Position numbers and translations under genes: made by a program
Assembly: GCA_965262315.1 (NCBI GenBank)
Contig: CBDHFJ010000077.1
Coordinates: 1-30,790 of the forward strand
Source of the DNA: JBCCFK01 sp965262315
GTDB lineage: Bacteria; Actinomycetota; Acidimicrobiia; Acidimicrobiales; UBA8592
Direction: 5' to 3'
DNA length: 30,790 nt
Shown: positions 23,354 to 30,790 of the stretch, one piece after another
How the letters are laid out: every line of letters begins with the position of its first letter
How positions within the stretch are numbered: the stretch's first letter is position 1
The notes under the pieces: generated by a model
Told to the model about the DNA's origin: nothing
Databases searched by the model: none
What the model saw: only the letters and a program-made list of their open reading frames with translations

Positions 23354-24174
23354 CCGCCGTCGCCCCCCGCCCCGCCGCCACGGCCGAGCGTCCTGAACCG
23401 GACTCGGGTGTCCTCTGGACGCTGCGCGACTCCTGGACCGAGGCCCGGCGCCACCTGACGGTCATCCCGCGCAGCCCCGAGCTCATCGCGTTCGCGATCG
23501 CGCAGCCGATCATGTTCACCCTGCTCTTCGTGTACGTCTTCGGCGGGGCCATCGAGGTCCCGGGGTTCGACGAGTACAACCAGTTCCTGCTCCCGGGGAT
23601 CTTCGCCCAGACGATCGTGTTCGGTTCCGCCGGCACCAGCATCGGTCTCGCCGATGATCTCCAGAAGGGTCTGGTGGACCGGCTTCGGTCGCTGCCCATG
23701 TCGCAGTCCGCGGTGGTGATCGGGCGCACGATCGCCGACCTGTGCAAGAACCTCCTGAGCTTCGTCATCATGTTGATCATCGCCTTCGCCGTCGGGTTCC
23801 GCTTCGAGGGGTCGCTGGCCGAGGCGGTGCTCGCGAGCCTGTTGCTCCTGCTCTTCGCCTATGCGCTCAGCTGGGTGCACGCCCTGATCGGCATGAGCGT
23901 CAAGTCCGTCGAGGCCGCCAACAGCGGCGGGTTCATGTGGATGTTCCCCCTCACGTTCGTGTCGTCGGCCTTCGTCGATCCGGCGTCGATGCCGGACTGG
24001 CTCGAGCCGGTTGCCGACGCCAACCCGTTCACGGTGGTGACCGACGCCAGCCGGGCGCTGTACAACGGTCTCCCGGTGGGGAACCTGGCCTGGCAGTCGC
24101 TCGCCTGGTCGATCGGCATCATCGTGGTCTTCTCGTTCCTGAGCATGCGGAAATTCGCCAACGCGACCCGATGA
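23350..24174 (+). CDS. ABC transporter permease, DrrB/ABC-2 type
   Basis: The 274-residue ABC-2 membrane protein has six predicted hydrophobic segments. An N-terminal cytoplasmic helix precedes PELIAFAIAQPIMFTLLFVYVFGGAI, and the loop GLVDRLRSLPMSQSAVVIGRTIADL contains the family's conserved Asp-Arg-Leu-Arg-Ser-Leu-Pro segment. FVDPASMPDWLEPVADANPFT near the end is also typical. The start overlaps the ATPase stop by four bases, so the two are translationally coupled and form one exporter. A 21-residue Pro/Ala-rich extension precedes the first helix. Confidence 0.92.
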   Translation: MTAVAPRPAATAERPEPDSGVLWTLRDSWTEARRHLTVIPRSPELIAFAIAQPIMFTLLFVYVFGGAIEVPGFDEYNQFLLPGIFAQTIVFGSAGTSIGLADDLQKGLVDRLRSLPMSQSAVVIGRTIADLCKNLLSFVIMLIIAFAVGFRFEGSLAEAVLASLLLLLFAYALSWVHALIGMSVKSVEAANSGGFMWMFPLTFVSSAFVDPASMPDWLEPVADANPFTVVTDASRALYNGLPVGNLAWQSLAWSIGIIVVFSFLSMRKFANATR

Positions 24175-24221
24175 CGGGACCGGGCTGGCGCCGTGCCCCA
24201 TCTGGTCGCGAGACTTGACCC

Positions 24222-24719
24222 ATGTCGGACCCCAGTGCCAAGCCCACCGTCACCCAGGCCAAGCTCGCCACCTACGACCGGTACACGGACGCGCAGAAGG
24301 CGGTCGACACCCTGTCCGACGAGGGCTTCCCCGTGGCGAGTGTGTCCATCGTGTGGAGTCGCCTCCGTCAGATCGAGTACGTCACCGGACGACGGACGAT
24401 CCTGACCGCGGCGCGCGACGGCATCTTGTCGGGCCTGTGGTTCGGCGGTTTCCTCGGCCTGCTGTTGACCATGTTCGTCGAGCTCGACGAGGGCACGAGC
24501 GCCTGGAGCCTGATCTTGAGCTATGCGCTGTTCGGTGCCGTCCTGAACTCGATCTTCATGGCGTTCCGCCACTGGTCGACCCGGGGCGAGCGCGACTTCT
24601 CGACCCGCGGGAAGCTCGACGCAGAGGCGTTCGAGGTCTGGGTCGATGCCGCGAAGGTCGCAGAGGCCGCGGGTCTCGTGGGGGTCCCGGTGCCGGCCCC
24701 CGAGCGCACCCAGGACTGA
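24222..24719 (+). CDS. General-stress-protein (YflT-like) membrane protein
   Basis: The 165-residue protein starts with a soluble domain, KLATYDRYTDAQKAVDTLSDEGFPVASVSIV, the pattern of the general stress protein 17M / YflT domain (PF11181). Two hydrophobic segments follow (GILSGLWFGGFLGLLLTMFV and SLILSYALFGAVLNSIFMAF), then a charged tail. Function is unknown; a membrane-anchored stress protein fits. The start is ATG 24222; a weak GAGACT box six bases upstream may be a -10 of a leaderless transcript. It is convergent with the oxidoreductase, 27 bases apart. Confidence 0.75.
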   Translation: MSDPSAKPTVTQAKLATYDRYTDAQKAVDTLSDEGFPVASVSIVWSRLRQIEYVTGRRTILTAARDGILSGLWFGGFLGLLLTMFVELDEGTSAWSLILSYALFGAVLNSIFMAFRHWSTRGERDFSTRGKLDAEAFEVWVDAAKVAEAAGLVGVPVPAPERTQD

Positions 24720-24746
24720 ACCTCACCAGCAGACACCCGTCGCGCG

Positions 24747-26870
24747 TCAGGGTGCGACGGCGAGGGCGGTGACCGTGACCGGAATCCCGGTCATGTGGGC
24801 CTGGCTGGACAGCGGCTCGAACGAACCGGGGCCGCTGGGCAGCAACGCGTTGGGGTTGACGCCCGGGTTGGCGTGGGCCACCCGCAGGCGTGGGCTCACC
24901 CCATGCCCCCAGCCGTGCACCATCGACACCACGCCCGGCATGAGGGTGTCGTCCACCTCGACGACGGCCGTGACCTCTCCGTGAGCGCTGCGCACGACGA
25001 CCTCGTCGCCGTCGGTGACACCCAGGCGCTGCGCATCCGCCGCATGCACGCCGAGCGGATTGGTCACCCGGCCACCGCGGTGCATGCGTTCGAGGTTGAC
25101 CATCCAGGAGTTGTGCATCCAGCCGTCGCGCTTGTGGATCAGCCGAAGCTCGCCGGTAGCAGCAGCCGACTCGGTCTCGACGAACAGCTCGCCGCAGCGC
25201 TCGATGGCCGCGGCGAACGCAGGAGGGCAGCAGTCGATGCGGCCGTCGACCGTCTGCACCTGGCGGTCGTAGAACTCTCCGGGCGTCGGCGGGTCGAGCA
25301 CGACCACCTCGCCAGTGGCGCGAAGGTCGGCGAGCTCCACCCCGCTCCCCTTCCGCAGCAGGTGGGCCCACTTGCCCCACGGATCGGGCTCGTCGTCGTC
25401 GAGCAACGACGGCAACTCGAGTTCCTGGAGCAACCGGTGCGCGATCCACCACTCGGGCTTGCGCTCGGCCTTCGGGGTGGCCACGGCGGGCGTGAACTGC
25501 GCGAACGGCTGGTGGCTGGTCCCGATGTTGACGATGTTGATGTCCTCGCGCTCGTACATGTCGGTGCACGGCAGGGCGACGTGCGCGTACTCGGAAGTGG
25601 CCGACGGGTAGATGTCGACCACCACCAGCAGCTCGAGCTGCTCGAACGCCTTGGCCAACCGGTCCTGGCCGGCGATGGACAGCAGCGGGTTGCCGGCGAA
25701 CACGAACATCGCCCGGATGGGATCGTCACTGTCCAGGATGGCATCGGCCATCAGCGTGCCGGGCAGGTTGCCCACGCGGAGGCGACCGAACTCGGTGTCG
25801 GCGTACATGCCATCGGTGACGCCCTGGCCCGAGACCGCGTTGGGGAAGAAGCCGTCGGACTTGAGGTTGCCGCCCTCCACGTCGAGGCGGCCGGTCGCGA
25901 AGGCGAGCATGTGGACGAGCCAGTACGCCAGCGTCCCCTGGCGACCCATGTTGAGACCGGTCGATGCGTGCACCGACGCTCGGGGCGTCGCCACCCACGC
26001 AGCGGCGAGCTCACGCACCACCTCGGCGTCGACGCCGGTCACGGTCGCGGTCCGCGCGGCCGGGTGGTCACCGATGAACGCCCGGAGCTCGGCGACGTTG
26101 GCGCCGTGCCGGTCGAGCACATGGTCGGCGAAGCCGCCGAGGCGGTCGATCTCGTGGAGGAGCGAGGCCAGGAACCACACGTCGGTGTCGGGACGCAGCT
26201 GCACGGTGTCGCCGACCCCCTGCTCGGGGCTCTCGATCCGGCGAGGATTCACGAAGACCAGCCGGGCGCCCCGAGCCGCCGCACGGCGCATCTTCCCGAG
26301 CACGTTGGGCACCGAATAGAACGATGCTTGTGAGGCCCGCGGGTTCTCGCCGATGATCAGGCACAGGTCGGTGTTGTCGAGGTCGGGCACCGGGTGGACG
26401 AGCCGGGTACCGAAGACCGCCTCGCTGGCCACGAACTTGTTGGCGCAGTCCTGGGTGCCCGAACTGAAGGTGCGGCGGATCCCAGCGGTGGCCAGGAACT
26501 GGCCGATGTGCTGCTGGCCCAGTGCGTTGAAGGCCGTCGGGTTGCCGACGTAGGCCGCGACGCTCTTGGGGCCATGCTCGGCCCGGATCGTCTGCATGCG
26601 CTGGGCGATGGTGGCCATCGCTTCGTCCCAGCCGACGTCGGTCCACGTGCCGTCGGCGGCTCGGACCGCGGGATGGTCGAGCCGGTCGGGGTCGTGGTGG
26701 AGGTCGACCATCGCCAGCCCCTTGTGGCAGGCGAACCCTTCGGTGACAGGGTGGTCGCGGTCGGGACTCAGCTTGACGAGCTGCTCGCCCTCCACGTGGG
26801 CGACGAGCCCGCACGACGGTTCGCAGATCCGGCAGAACGTCCGGACGGTGGTGGTCTCTTCGGTGCTCAC
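24747..26870 (-). CDS. Molybdopterin oxidoreductase with N-terminal [4Fe-4S] (FdhF/NasC-like)
   Basis: The 707-residue protein of the DMSO-reductase family has a [4Fe-4S] motif at the N-terminus (Cys13, 16, 20, 48: FCRICEPSCG ... FACHKG) and a candidate molybdenum-ligand Cys142 in SGTQDCANK. There is a Mo-bis-PGD domain in the middle and a molydop_binding domain at the C-terminus (GWMHNSWM ... NPLGVHAADAQRLGVTDGDEVVV). There is no twin-arginine signal, so it is cytoplasmic. It could be a formate dehydrogenase or a nitrate reductase-like enzyme; the family is too broad to decide. No iron-sulfur or membrane partner subunit is adjacent. The start is GTG 26870: an AGAGTA (TACTCT on the minus strand) ends eight bases upstream. 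The frame is open to 26939 but would pass through the promoter. Confidence 0.88.
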   Translation of the reverse strand: MSTEETTTVRTFCRICEPSCGLVAHVEGEQLVKLSPDRDHPVTEGFACHKGLAMVDLHHDPDRLDHPAVRAADGTWTDVGWDEAMATIAQRMQTIRAEHGPKSVAAYVGNPTAFNALGQQHIGQFLATAGIRRTFSSGTQDCANKFVASEAVFGTRLVHPVPDLDNTDLCLIIGENPRASQASFYSVPNVLGKMRRAAARGARLVFVNPRRIESPEQGVGDTVQLRPDTDVWFLASLLHEIDRLGGFADHVLDRHGANVAELRAFIGDHPAARTATVTGVDAEVVRELAAAWVATPRASVHASTGLNMGRQGTLAYWLVHMLAFATGRLDVEGGNLKSDGFFPNAVSGQGVTDGMYADTEFGRLRVGNLPGTLMADAILDSDDPIRAMFVFAGNPLLSIAGQDRLAKAFEQLELLVVVDIYPSATSEYAHVALPCTDMYEREDINIVNIGTSHQPFAQFTPAVATPKAERKPEWWIAHRLLQELELPSLLDDDEPDPWGKWAHLLRKGSGVELADLRATGEVVVLDPPTPGEFYDRQVQTVDGRIDCCPPAFAAAIERCGELFVETESAAATGELRLIHKRDGWMHNSWMVNLERMHRGGRVTNPLGVHAADAQRLGVTDGDEVVVRSAHGEVTAVVEVDDTLMPGVVSMVHGWGHGVSPRLRVAHANPGVNPNALLPSGPGSFEPLSSQAHMTGIPVTVTALAVAP

Positions 26871-26878
26871 GATCGTCG

Positions 26879-26884
26879 AGAGTA
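26879..26884 (-). promoter_or_regulatory. -10 element TACTCT of the Mo-oxidoreductase gene
   Basis: Minus-strand TACTCT is followed by eight bases and GTG 26870, with no ribosome-binding site, so a leaderless start is likely. It lies 65 bases from the divergent TACCGT box of the regulator gene. Confidence 0.45.
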
Positions 26885-26949
26885 GTTGGCATCGCCGTCG
26901 GACCAGAGGGGTCGCCACGCACGGCGTGCACGGGCGCAAGGTGGCCGAC

Positions 26950-26955
26950 TACCGT
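26950..26955 (+). promoter_or_regulatory. -10 element TACCGT of the large regulator gene
   Basis: TACCGT ends eight bases before GTG 26964, which is the start that begins the regulator's DNA-binding domain. No ribosome-binding site is present. The upstream in-frame start at 26886 would run through this box. Confidence 0.5.
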
Positions 26956-26963
26956 CCGGCCTC

Positions 26964-29633
26964 GTGGACTGGAGGGTCGGCGTCCTCGGGCCAATCGAGT
27001 CGAGAAACGCAGACGGCGATCCCATTCCGATCGCCCGCGCCAGCCAACGACGGCTGATCGCCTTGCTCGCCGTCCGCGGTGGCAACGTGGCGCCATCCGA
27101 GTGGTTGATGGAGCACCTCGACGTCAAGCACGGTGCTCTGCGGACGGCGGTCAGCCGACTGCGAGCGAGCCTCGGCGACGACGTGATCGAGACCCGCTCG
27201 CCCGGGTACCGGCTCGCCGGCGATCTCGTCGATGCGATGCGCTTCCAGGCCGAGCTCGACGCTCCACGTGGATTCGTCGACGCGTCGTCGGCTGCCCGAG
27301 CGCTCCGTGCGTCACTCGAGCGATGGCGCGGCGACGCGTACCAGGAGTTCGCCGATGAGCCGTGGGCCCAGGCCGAGGCCGCCCGGCTCAACGAGCTGCG
27401 CCTCAGCGCGCAGGAGGACCTCGTCGAGCGCCTGACCGACGCAGGCGAGATTTCTGAAGCGATCGCCCGAGCCACCGCGCTCGCCGCGGAGCATCCGTAT
27501 CGAGATCGCCCCTGCGCCGGCCTGATGCGCGCCCTGAGCAGTGATGGTCGGCAGACCGAAGCGCTCCGTGCCTACCACGACCACCGCCGACGACTCATCG
27601 ACGACGTGGGCACCGAGCCCGGACCGGAGCTCGTCGCGCTCGAACGGGCCATCGCCAGCGGGGCCACCCAGCCGGCGCCGACGTCCGCCGGTCGGCCGAT
27701 GATCCCCTCGGGGACGGCCACGCTCCTGCTCACCGACATCGAAGGATCGACCGACCTCTGGCACAACGACCCCGATGCGATGGCCCTCGCTGCGGCAAGG
27801 AGCTACGAGATCCTCGACGAGGCGATCGCCGCCAACGACGGCGTGCGACCCGAGGAGCAGGGCGAGGGCGACAGCATTGTCGCCGCCTTCGCACGAGCGA
27901 GCGACGCGGTTGCGGCCGCCCTCGACGCCCAACGGCGGTTGACCGAAGAGCGATGGCCCACCGCCACGCCGGTCCGCGTCCGGATGGGTCTCCACACCGG
28001 CGAGGTCCGATTGCGTGGGACCAAGAACTACGTCGGCCCAACGATCATCACGGCGGCCCGCATTCGCGACCTGGGAGCGGGAGGCCAGGTCCTGGCGACA
28101 CCGGAGGTGATCGCCCTCGCCTCCAACCTGCCAGCAGGGGCTTCGTTCATCTCGCTCGGCCGCCATCACCTCAAGGGCCTCCCCGAACCGGTCGAGATCG
28201 CCCAGCTCACGCACCCCGATCTCGACGCGGACTTCCCCCAAATCGGCGAACACCAACGCGGGAATCTGCCGTCGCGGCTCGCGTCGTTCATCGGTCGTGC
28301 CGACGAGGCGGACGAGCTGACGGCGCTGCTCGACGCCCATCGCCTCGTCACCGTCACCGGCTCGGGTGGCGCCGGGAAGACGAGCCTCGCGCATCGAGTC
28401 GCCTCGGCCCGGCCCGAACGGTCCGGCGACGGCGTCTGGTGGTTCGAACTCGCCGCGCTGACCGACGACGACGAGATGCTTCGGACGGTGGTCGATGTGC
28501 TGGGGGCCAGAGCGAGCGCGACCGAAACGCCGATCGATGCGATCGTCCGACGGTTGGGTGACGACACAGCGGTGATCGTGCTCGACAACTGCGAGCACCT
28601 CGTGACCGGTGCCGCCACGCTCGCCGGCGAACTCCTGGCGCAGTGCCCCAACCTGCGGATTCTGGCGACCAGCCGAATGTCACTCGGACTGTCGGGCGAG
28701 ACCGCATGGCGGCTGCCGTCGATGGAGGTCGGTCCCGAATCAGATGCCGTCGCCCTCTTCGGCGAGCGCGCCGCCGCAGTTGGCTTTCGAGCGCGTCCCG
28801 ACGACAGCGAGACCATCATCGAGATCTGTGCCGCCCTCGACGGCATCCCGCTGGCGATCGAGCTGGCCGCAGCCCGCAGTCGCGTGCTCACCCCAGCGGA
28901 GATCCTCGACGGCGTGAGCGATGCCCTCCGGCTGTTGCGCGGCGATGGGGCGGGGACCACCGAACGACAGCGAACCATCCATGCGTCGATCGAGTGGAGC
29001 ATCGCACTGCTCGACGCGGACCTGGCTCGTTTCCTCACCCGACTCAGTGTCTGTCGTGGGCCCTTCGACCTCGAAGCGGCGGTGGCGCTGGCTGCGGGTC
29101 AACCGAAGCTCGAGGTCGTCGACGACCTCGACCGGCTACTCGATCACTCGCTGGTACGTTCCGGCGGACGGCGACGCGCCGACGCCACGGTTCATGCTGC
29201 TCGAGACGATCCGTCAGTTCGGCGCCAGCGCACTCGCGGACGACGGTGCCGCCGAAGCGACCCTCGAGGCCCATGCCCATCACTTCGCGGCCGTCGCCGA
29301 ACGCAACGGGGTCCTGGTCGAGACCGCCGACGAGCTCCGTGCCGTCCACCAACTCGATCTCGACATCGCCAACATCCGGGCCTCGCTGAGTTGGCTCAGG
29401 GAGCACGAGGCCGATCGCTTCGTCCGGACCGTGGCGGCGGTGGCTCCGTATTGGACCATGGCGGGGTTGACCCCCGAAGGCGTCGACTGGGTCGCCGACG
29501 CGCTCGACCACCTGCGGGACGACACCGAATCGCTTCGCGCCCGATTGGTCGCCCTCGAAGCCCACATGCTCGGCAACGTCGGCGACACGAAGGCGGCCAT
29601 CGCCGCCTGCCACGATGCGATCGAGCTGGGTGA
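26964..29633 (+). CDS. SARP/BTAD-cyclase-ATPase regulator, 5' part before a frameshift
   Basis: Domains in order: winged helix of the SARP type (1-90, RVGVLGPIESRN ... SRLRASLGDDVIETRSPGYRL); bacterial transcriptional activation domain (about 90-235); class III cyclase-like domain (about 252-420, LLTDIEGSTDLW, EEQGEGDSIVAAF, NYVGPTIITAARIR); and an AAA/NB-ARC ATPase (Walker A GSGGAGKTSL at about 466-474, Walker B VIVLDNCEH). Family-like sequence stops at about base 29157 (residue 731, LLDHSLV); the remaining frame to 29633 is out-of-phase noise. The C-terminal part continues in the +1 frame (next entry). The catalytic Asn of the cyclase is replaced (II in place of VN), so that domain is probably a non-catalytic relic. 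Such proteins usually regulate secondary metabolism or stress. Confidence 0.85.
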   Translation: MDWRVGVLGPIESRNADGDPIPIARASQRRLIALLAVRGGNVAPSEWLMEHLDVKHGALRTAVSRLRASLGDDVIETRSPGYRLAGDLVDAMRFQAELDAPRGFVDASSAARALRASLERWRGDAYQEFADEPWAQAEAARLNELRLSAQEDLVERLTDAGEISEAIARATALAAEHPYRDRPCAGLMRALSSDGRQTEALRAYHDHRRRLIDDVGTEPGPELVALERAIASGATQPAPTSAGRPMIPSGTATLLLTDIEGSTDLWHNDPDAMALAAARSYEILDEAIAANDGVRPEEQGEGDSIVAAFARASDAVAAALDAQRRLTEERWPTATPVRVRMGLHTGEVRLRGTKNYVGPTIITAARIRDLGAGGQVLATPEVIALASNLPAGASFISLGRHHLKGLPEPVEIAQLTHPDLDADFPQIGEHQRGNLPSRLASFIGRADEADELTALLDAHRLVTVTGSGGAGKTSLAHRVASARPERSGDGVWWFELAALTDDDEMLRTVVDVLGARASATETPIDAIVRRLGDDTAVIVLDNCEHLVTGAATLAGELLAQCPNLRILATSRMSLGLSGETAWRLPSMEVGPESDAVALFGERAAAVGFRARPDDSETIIEICAALDGIPLAIELAAARSRVLTPAEILDGVSDALRLLRGDGAGTTERQRTIHASIEWSIALLDADLARFLTRLSVCRGPFDLEAAVALAAGQPKLEVVDDLDRLLDHSLVRSGGRRRADATVHAARDDPSVRRQRTRGRRCRRSDPRGPCPSLRGRRRTQRGPGRDRRRAPCRPPTRSRHRQHPGLAELAQGARGRSLRPDRGGGGSVLDHGGVDPRRRRLGRRRARPPAGRHRIASRPIGRPRSPHARQRRRHEGGHRRLPRCDRAG

Positions 29634-30630
29634 GTCATCCGGCGACATGTGGGCCGTCGGGCGCGCCTACTGGCGGCTCTCCGATGGCATGAGCTACGGC
29701 GACCTCGACGCGTGGGCCCCGGTGGTCGAAGCGGCCCGGGCTGCCTGCGAGGCCGCTGGCGACCGGTTCGCGTCGGCGTACGTGGCGATCTGGCTGGGCG
29801 TACCACCGCTCAATCAAGGCGACATCCGAACCGGGTCGGCGGCGATCGAACAGGCGATCCCTGTCGTGGAGGCTGCCGGCAACCCGACCGTCGGATCGAG
29901 CCTGATGGCCTGGCAGGCCTTCGCCGCATACCACCAGGGCCGGTTCGAGGTGGCCCTCGAGCTCGCCGATCGGGCGCTGTCCGGGGGCGGCTTTCGGCTT
30001 CCGCTCCAACGGATCTTCGTCGAGCGGCTGCGGTCGGGGGCGTCCTTGCATCTCGGTCGACCTGACCCGGCACCATCGTTCCCCCTCCTCGCAGCCGAAC
30101 AGTTCCGCCGCGGCGAGATCATCAGCGCGATGGTGGCGCTCGACTGGGAAGCTCAGCGGCTGCTGCTCGTCGACCCCGAACAGGTCTTCGCAGCCGGCGA
30201 GCGTGTCCTCGCGGGCTTCCCCGGCGGGATGACCGCCGCCCATGCCGGGATCGCGATGGCATGGGCGGCCCTCGCCCTCGGGGACGACGCTGCTGCTCGC
30301 CATCACCTCAAGCTGGCAGCCGACAGCGGCACGGCGAGCCGGTGGCCCCTCAACTCAGTGCAGCTCGAGCTGGTGCGCGCTGCTACCAACCTCGCCGACG
30401 ACCCGCGGGCCGCGGCCGCCGAGTCGGCGACCGCCATCGAATCGGCGGACCGCTACGGCCAGGTCGTTCGCGGGATCGATGCGCGACGAATCGCGGTTCT
30501 TGCGAGTCGACTGCTCGGAAACGACGAGGCAGCGAACCGCCAGTGGGAGCAGGTGCAGGCCGCCCGGCGCGCACTGACACCGGCTGATGCGTTCATCCCC
30601 CTCGTCCGGCTGGAAGAGCGCTACGCCTGA
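29158..30630 (+). CDS. SARP-cyclase-ATPase regulator, C-terminal TPR-like part in shifted frame
   Basis: From 29158 the +1 frame reads PADGDAPTPRFMLLETIRQFGASAL, the segment that normally follows LDHSLV in AfsR-type regulators (winged helix after the ATPase). It continues for about 490 residues of paired helices rich in Ala, Leu and Glu, like tetratricopeptide repeats (examples: DTKAAIAACHDAIELGESSGD, GDIRTGSAAIEQAIPVVEAAG). The first in-frame ATG is 29194 and has no ribosome-binding site. Skipping one base (C29157) would restore a 1221-residue protein. Either the genome has a real one-base insertion, or the assembly has an error. It ends with TGA and overlaps the next, minus-strand gene by ten bases. 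Confidence 0.8.
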   Translation, partial: VPADGDAPTPRFMLLETIRQFGASALADDGAAEATLEAHAHHFAAVAERNGVLVETADELRAVHQLDLDIANIRASLSWLREHEADRFVRTVAAVAPYWTMAGLTPEGVDWVADALDHLRDDTESLRARLVALEAHMLGNVGDTKAAIAACHDAIELGESSGDMWAVGRAYWRLSDGMSYGDLDAWAPVVEAARAACEAAGDRFASAYVAIWLGVPPLNQGDIRTGSAAIEQAIPVVEAAGNPTVGSSLMAWQAFAAYHQGRFEVALELADRALSGGGFRLPLQRIFVERLRSGASLHLGRPDPAPSFPLLAAEQFRRGEIISAMVALDWEAQRLLLVDPEQVFAAGERVLAGFPGGMTAAHAGIAMAWAALALGDDAAARHHLKLAADSGTASRWPLNSVQLELVRAATNLADDPRAAAAESATAIESADRYGQVVRGIDARRIAVLASRLLGNDEAANRQWEQVQAARRALTPADAFIPLVRLEERYA

Positions 30631-30788
30631 GCTGATCGTTCTCGATCGGCGACGATCTCGCAGAGCCGCTCGACGACCTCCTCGCGCGTCGATGCCTCCG
30701 CACATGCCAGCCGCATGTCGTGGGGCGTGAACACGACGTCGACGTCGTCGGGAAACAGATGGAGGCCGAGCGGCGCCTGCTCGAGGTA
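30621..30788 (-). CDS. Hypothetical protein, C-terminal fragment (5' end beyond the window)
   Basis: A minus-strand frame open to the window edge ends with TAG at 30621. The visible 55 residues read in part LEQAPLGLHLFPDDVDVVFTP, then STREEVVERLCEIVADRERSAQA. The composition, with alternating hydrophobic strand and charged helix, and the absence of the arginine/serine noise seen in the other minus frames support real coding. I do not recognise the family. It is convergent with the regulator, their ends overlapping by ten bases. Confidence 0.6.
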   Translation of the reverse strand, partial: YLEQAPLGLHLFPDDVDVVFTPHDMRLACAEASTREEVVERLCEIVADRERSAQA

Positions 30789-30790
30789 CG

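Noticed and set aside
29150..29165. Programmed ribosomal frameshift in the regulator
   Set aside because: The context CTG GTA CGT TCC has no slippery run, no stop codon and no obvious downstream stimulator; indel or assembly error is simpler.

Overview
The window is a dense, high-GC actinobacterial chromosome segment. It has short intergenic gaps, frequent GTG starts, many 4-nt start/stop overlaps, a relative of mycobacterial Rv2258c, an MT0933-type small protein, and a SARP/BTAD regulator. Together with the catabolic content (CoxS/M/L-type molybdenum hydroxylase, thiolase, aldehyde dehydrogenase, D-aminoacylase-like amidohydrolase), this suggests a free-living actinobacterium, possibly of the Acidimicrobiia. 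The phylum is well supported; the class is an inference. I see no tRNA, rRNA, IS element, CRISPR array or phage signature, and no gene-free stretch longer than 300 bases.

Layout. 1-1180: 3' part of a winged-helix/SAM methyltransferase, then a tiny acidic 46-residue protein with its own terminator. 1201-7126: a catabolic block with an aldehyde dehydrogenase, a divergent N-acyl-D-amino-acid deacylase-like amidohydrolase, a thiolase whose 3' end is followed by degenerate tandem copies of itself, and a metal-dependent amidohydrolase. 7199-10552: an MT0933-type small protein on the minus strand, then a HerA-like ATPase and an HNH nuclease on the plus strand. 10559-13933: an orphan substrate-binding lipoprotein, an MFS exporter and a VOC protein. 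13941-18547: a three-subunit molybdenum hydroxylase operon (minus, large-medium-small) and a divergent TauE/SafE permease. 18640-19947: MetY-type sulfhydrylase. 20101-24174: SoxR with its four-cysteine cluster, a near-ideal SoxR box, a divergent Rieske/His-rich helical fusion protein and a DrrAB-like ABC exporter. 24222-26870: a YflT-like membrane protein and a molybdopterin oxidoreductase. 26964-30630: a very large SARP-cyclase-ATPase regulator broken by a one-base frameshift. 30621-30790: the C-terminal end of an unrecognised minus-strand gene.

The best candidate for an undescribed system is the SoxR / Rieske-His-rich fusion / DrrAB cluster. A redox-sensing activator, a predicted iron-sulfur oxidoreductase under its operator, and an efflux pump lie together, consistent with handling of redox-active small molecules. 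A second cross-window signal is promoter architecture: about nine genes have a TANNNT -10 hexamer ending 6-9 nt before the start codon, implying widespread leaderless transcription.
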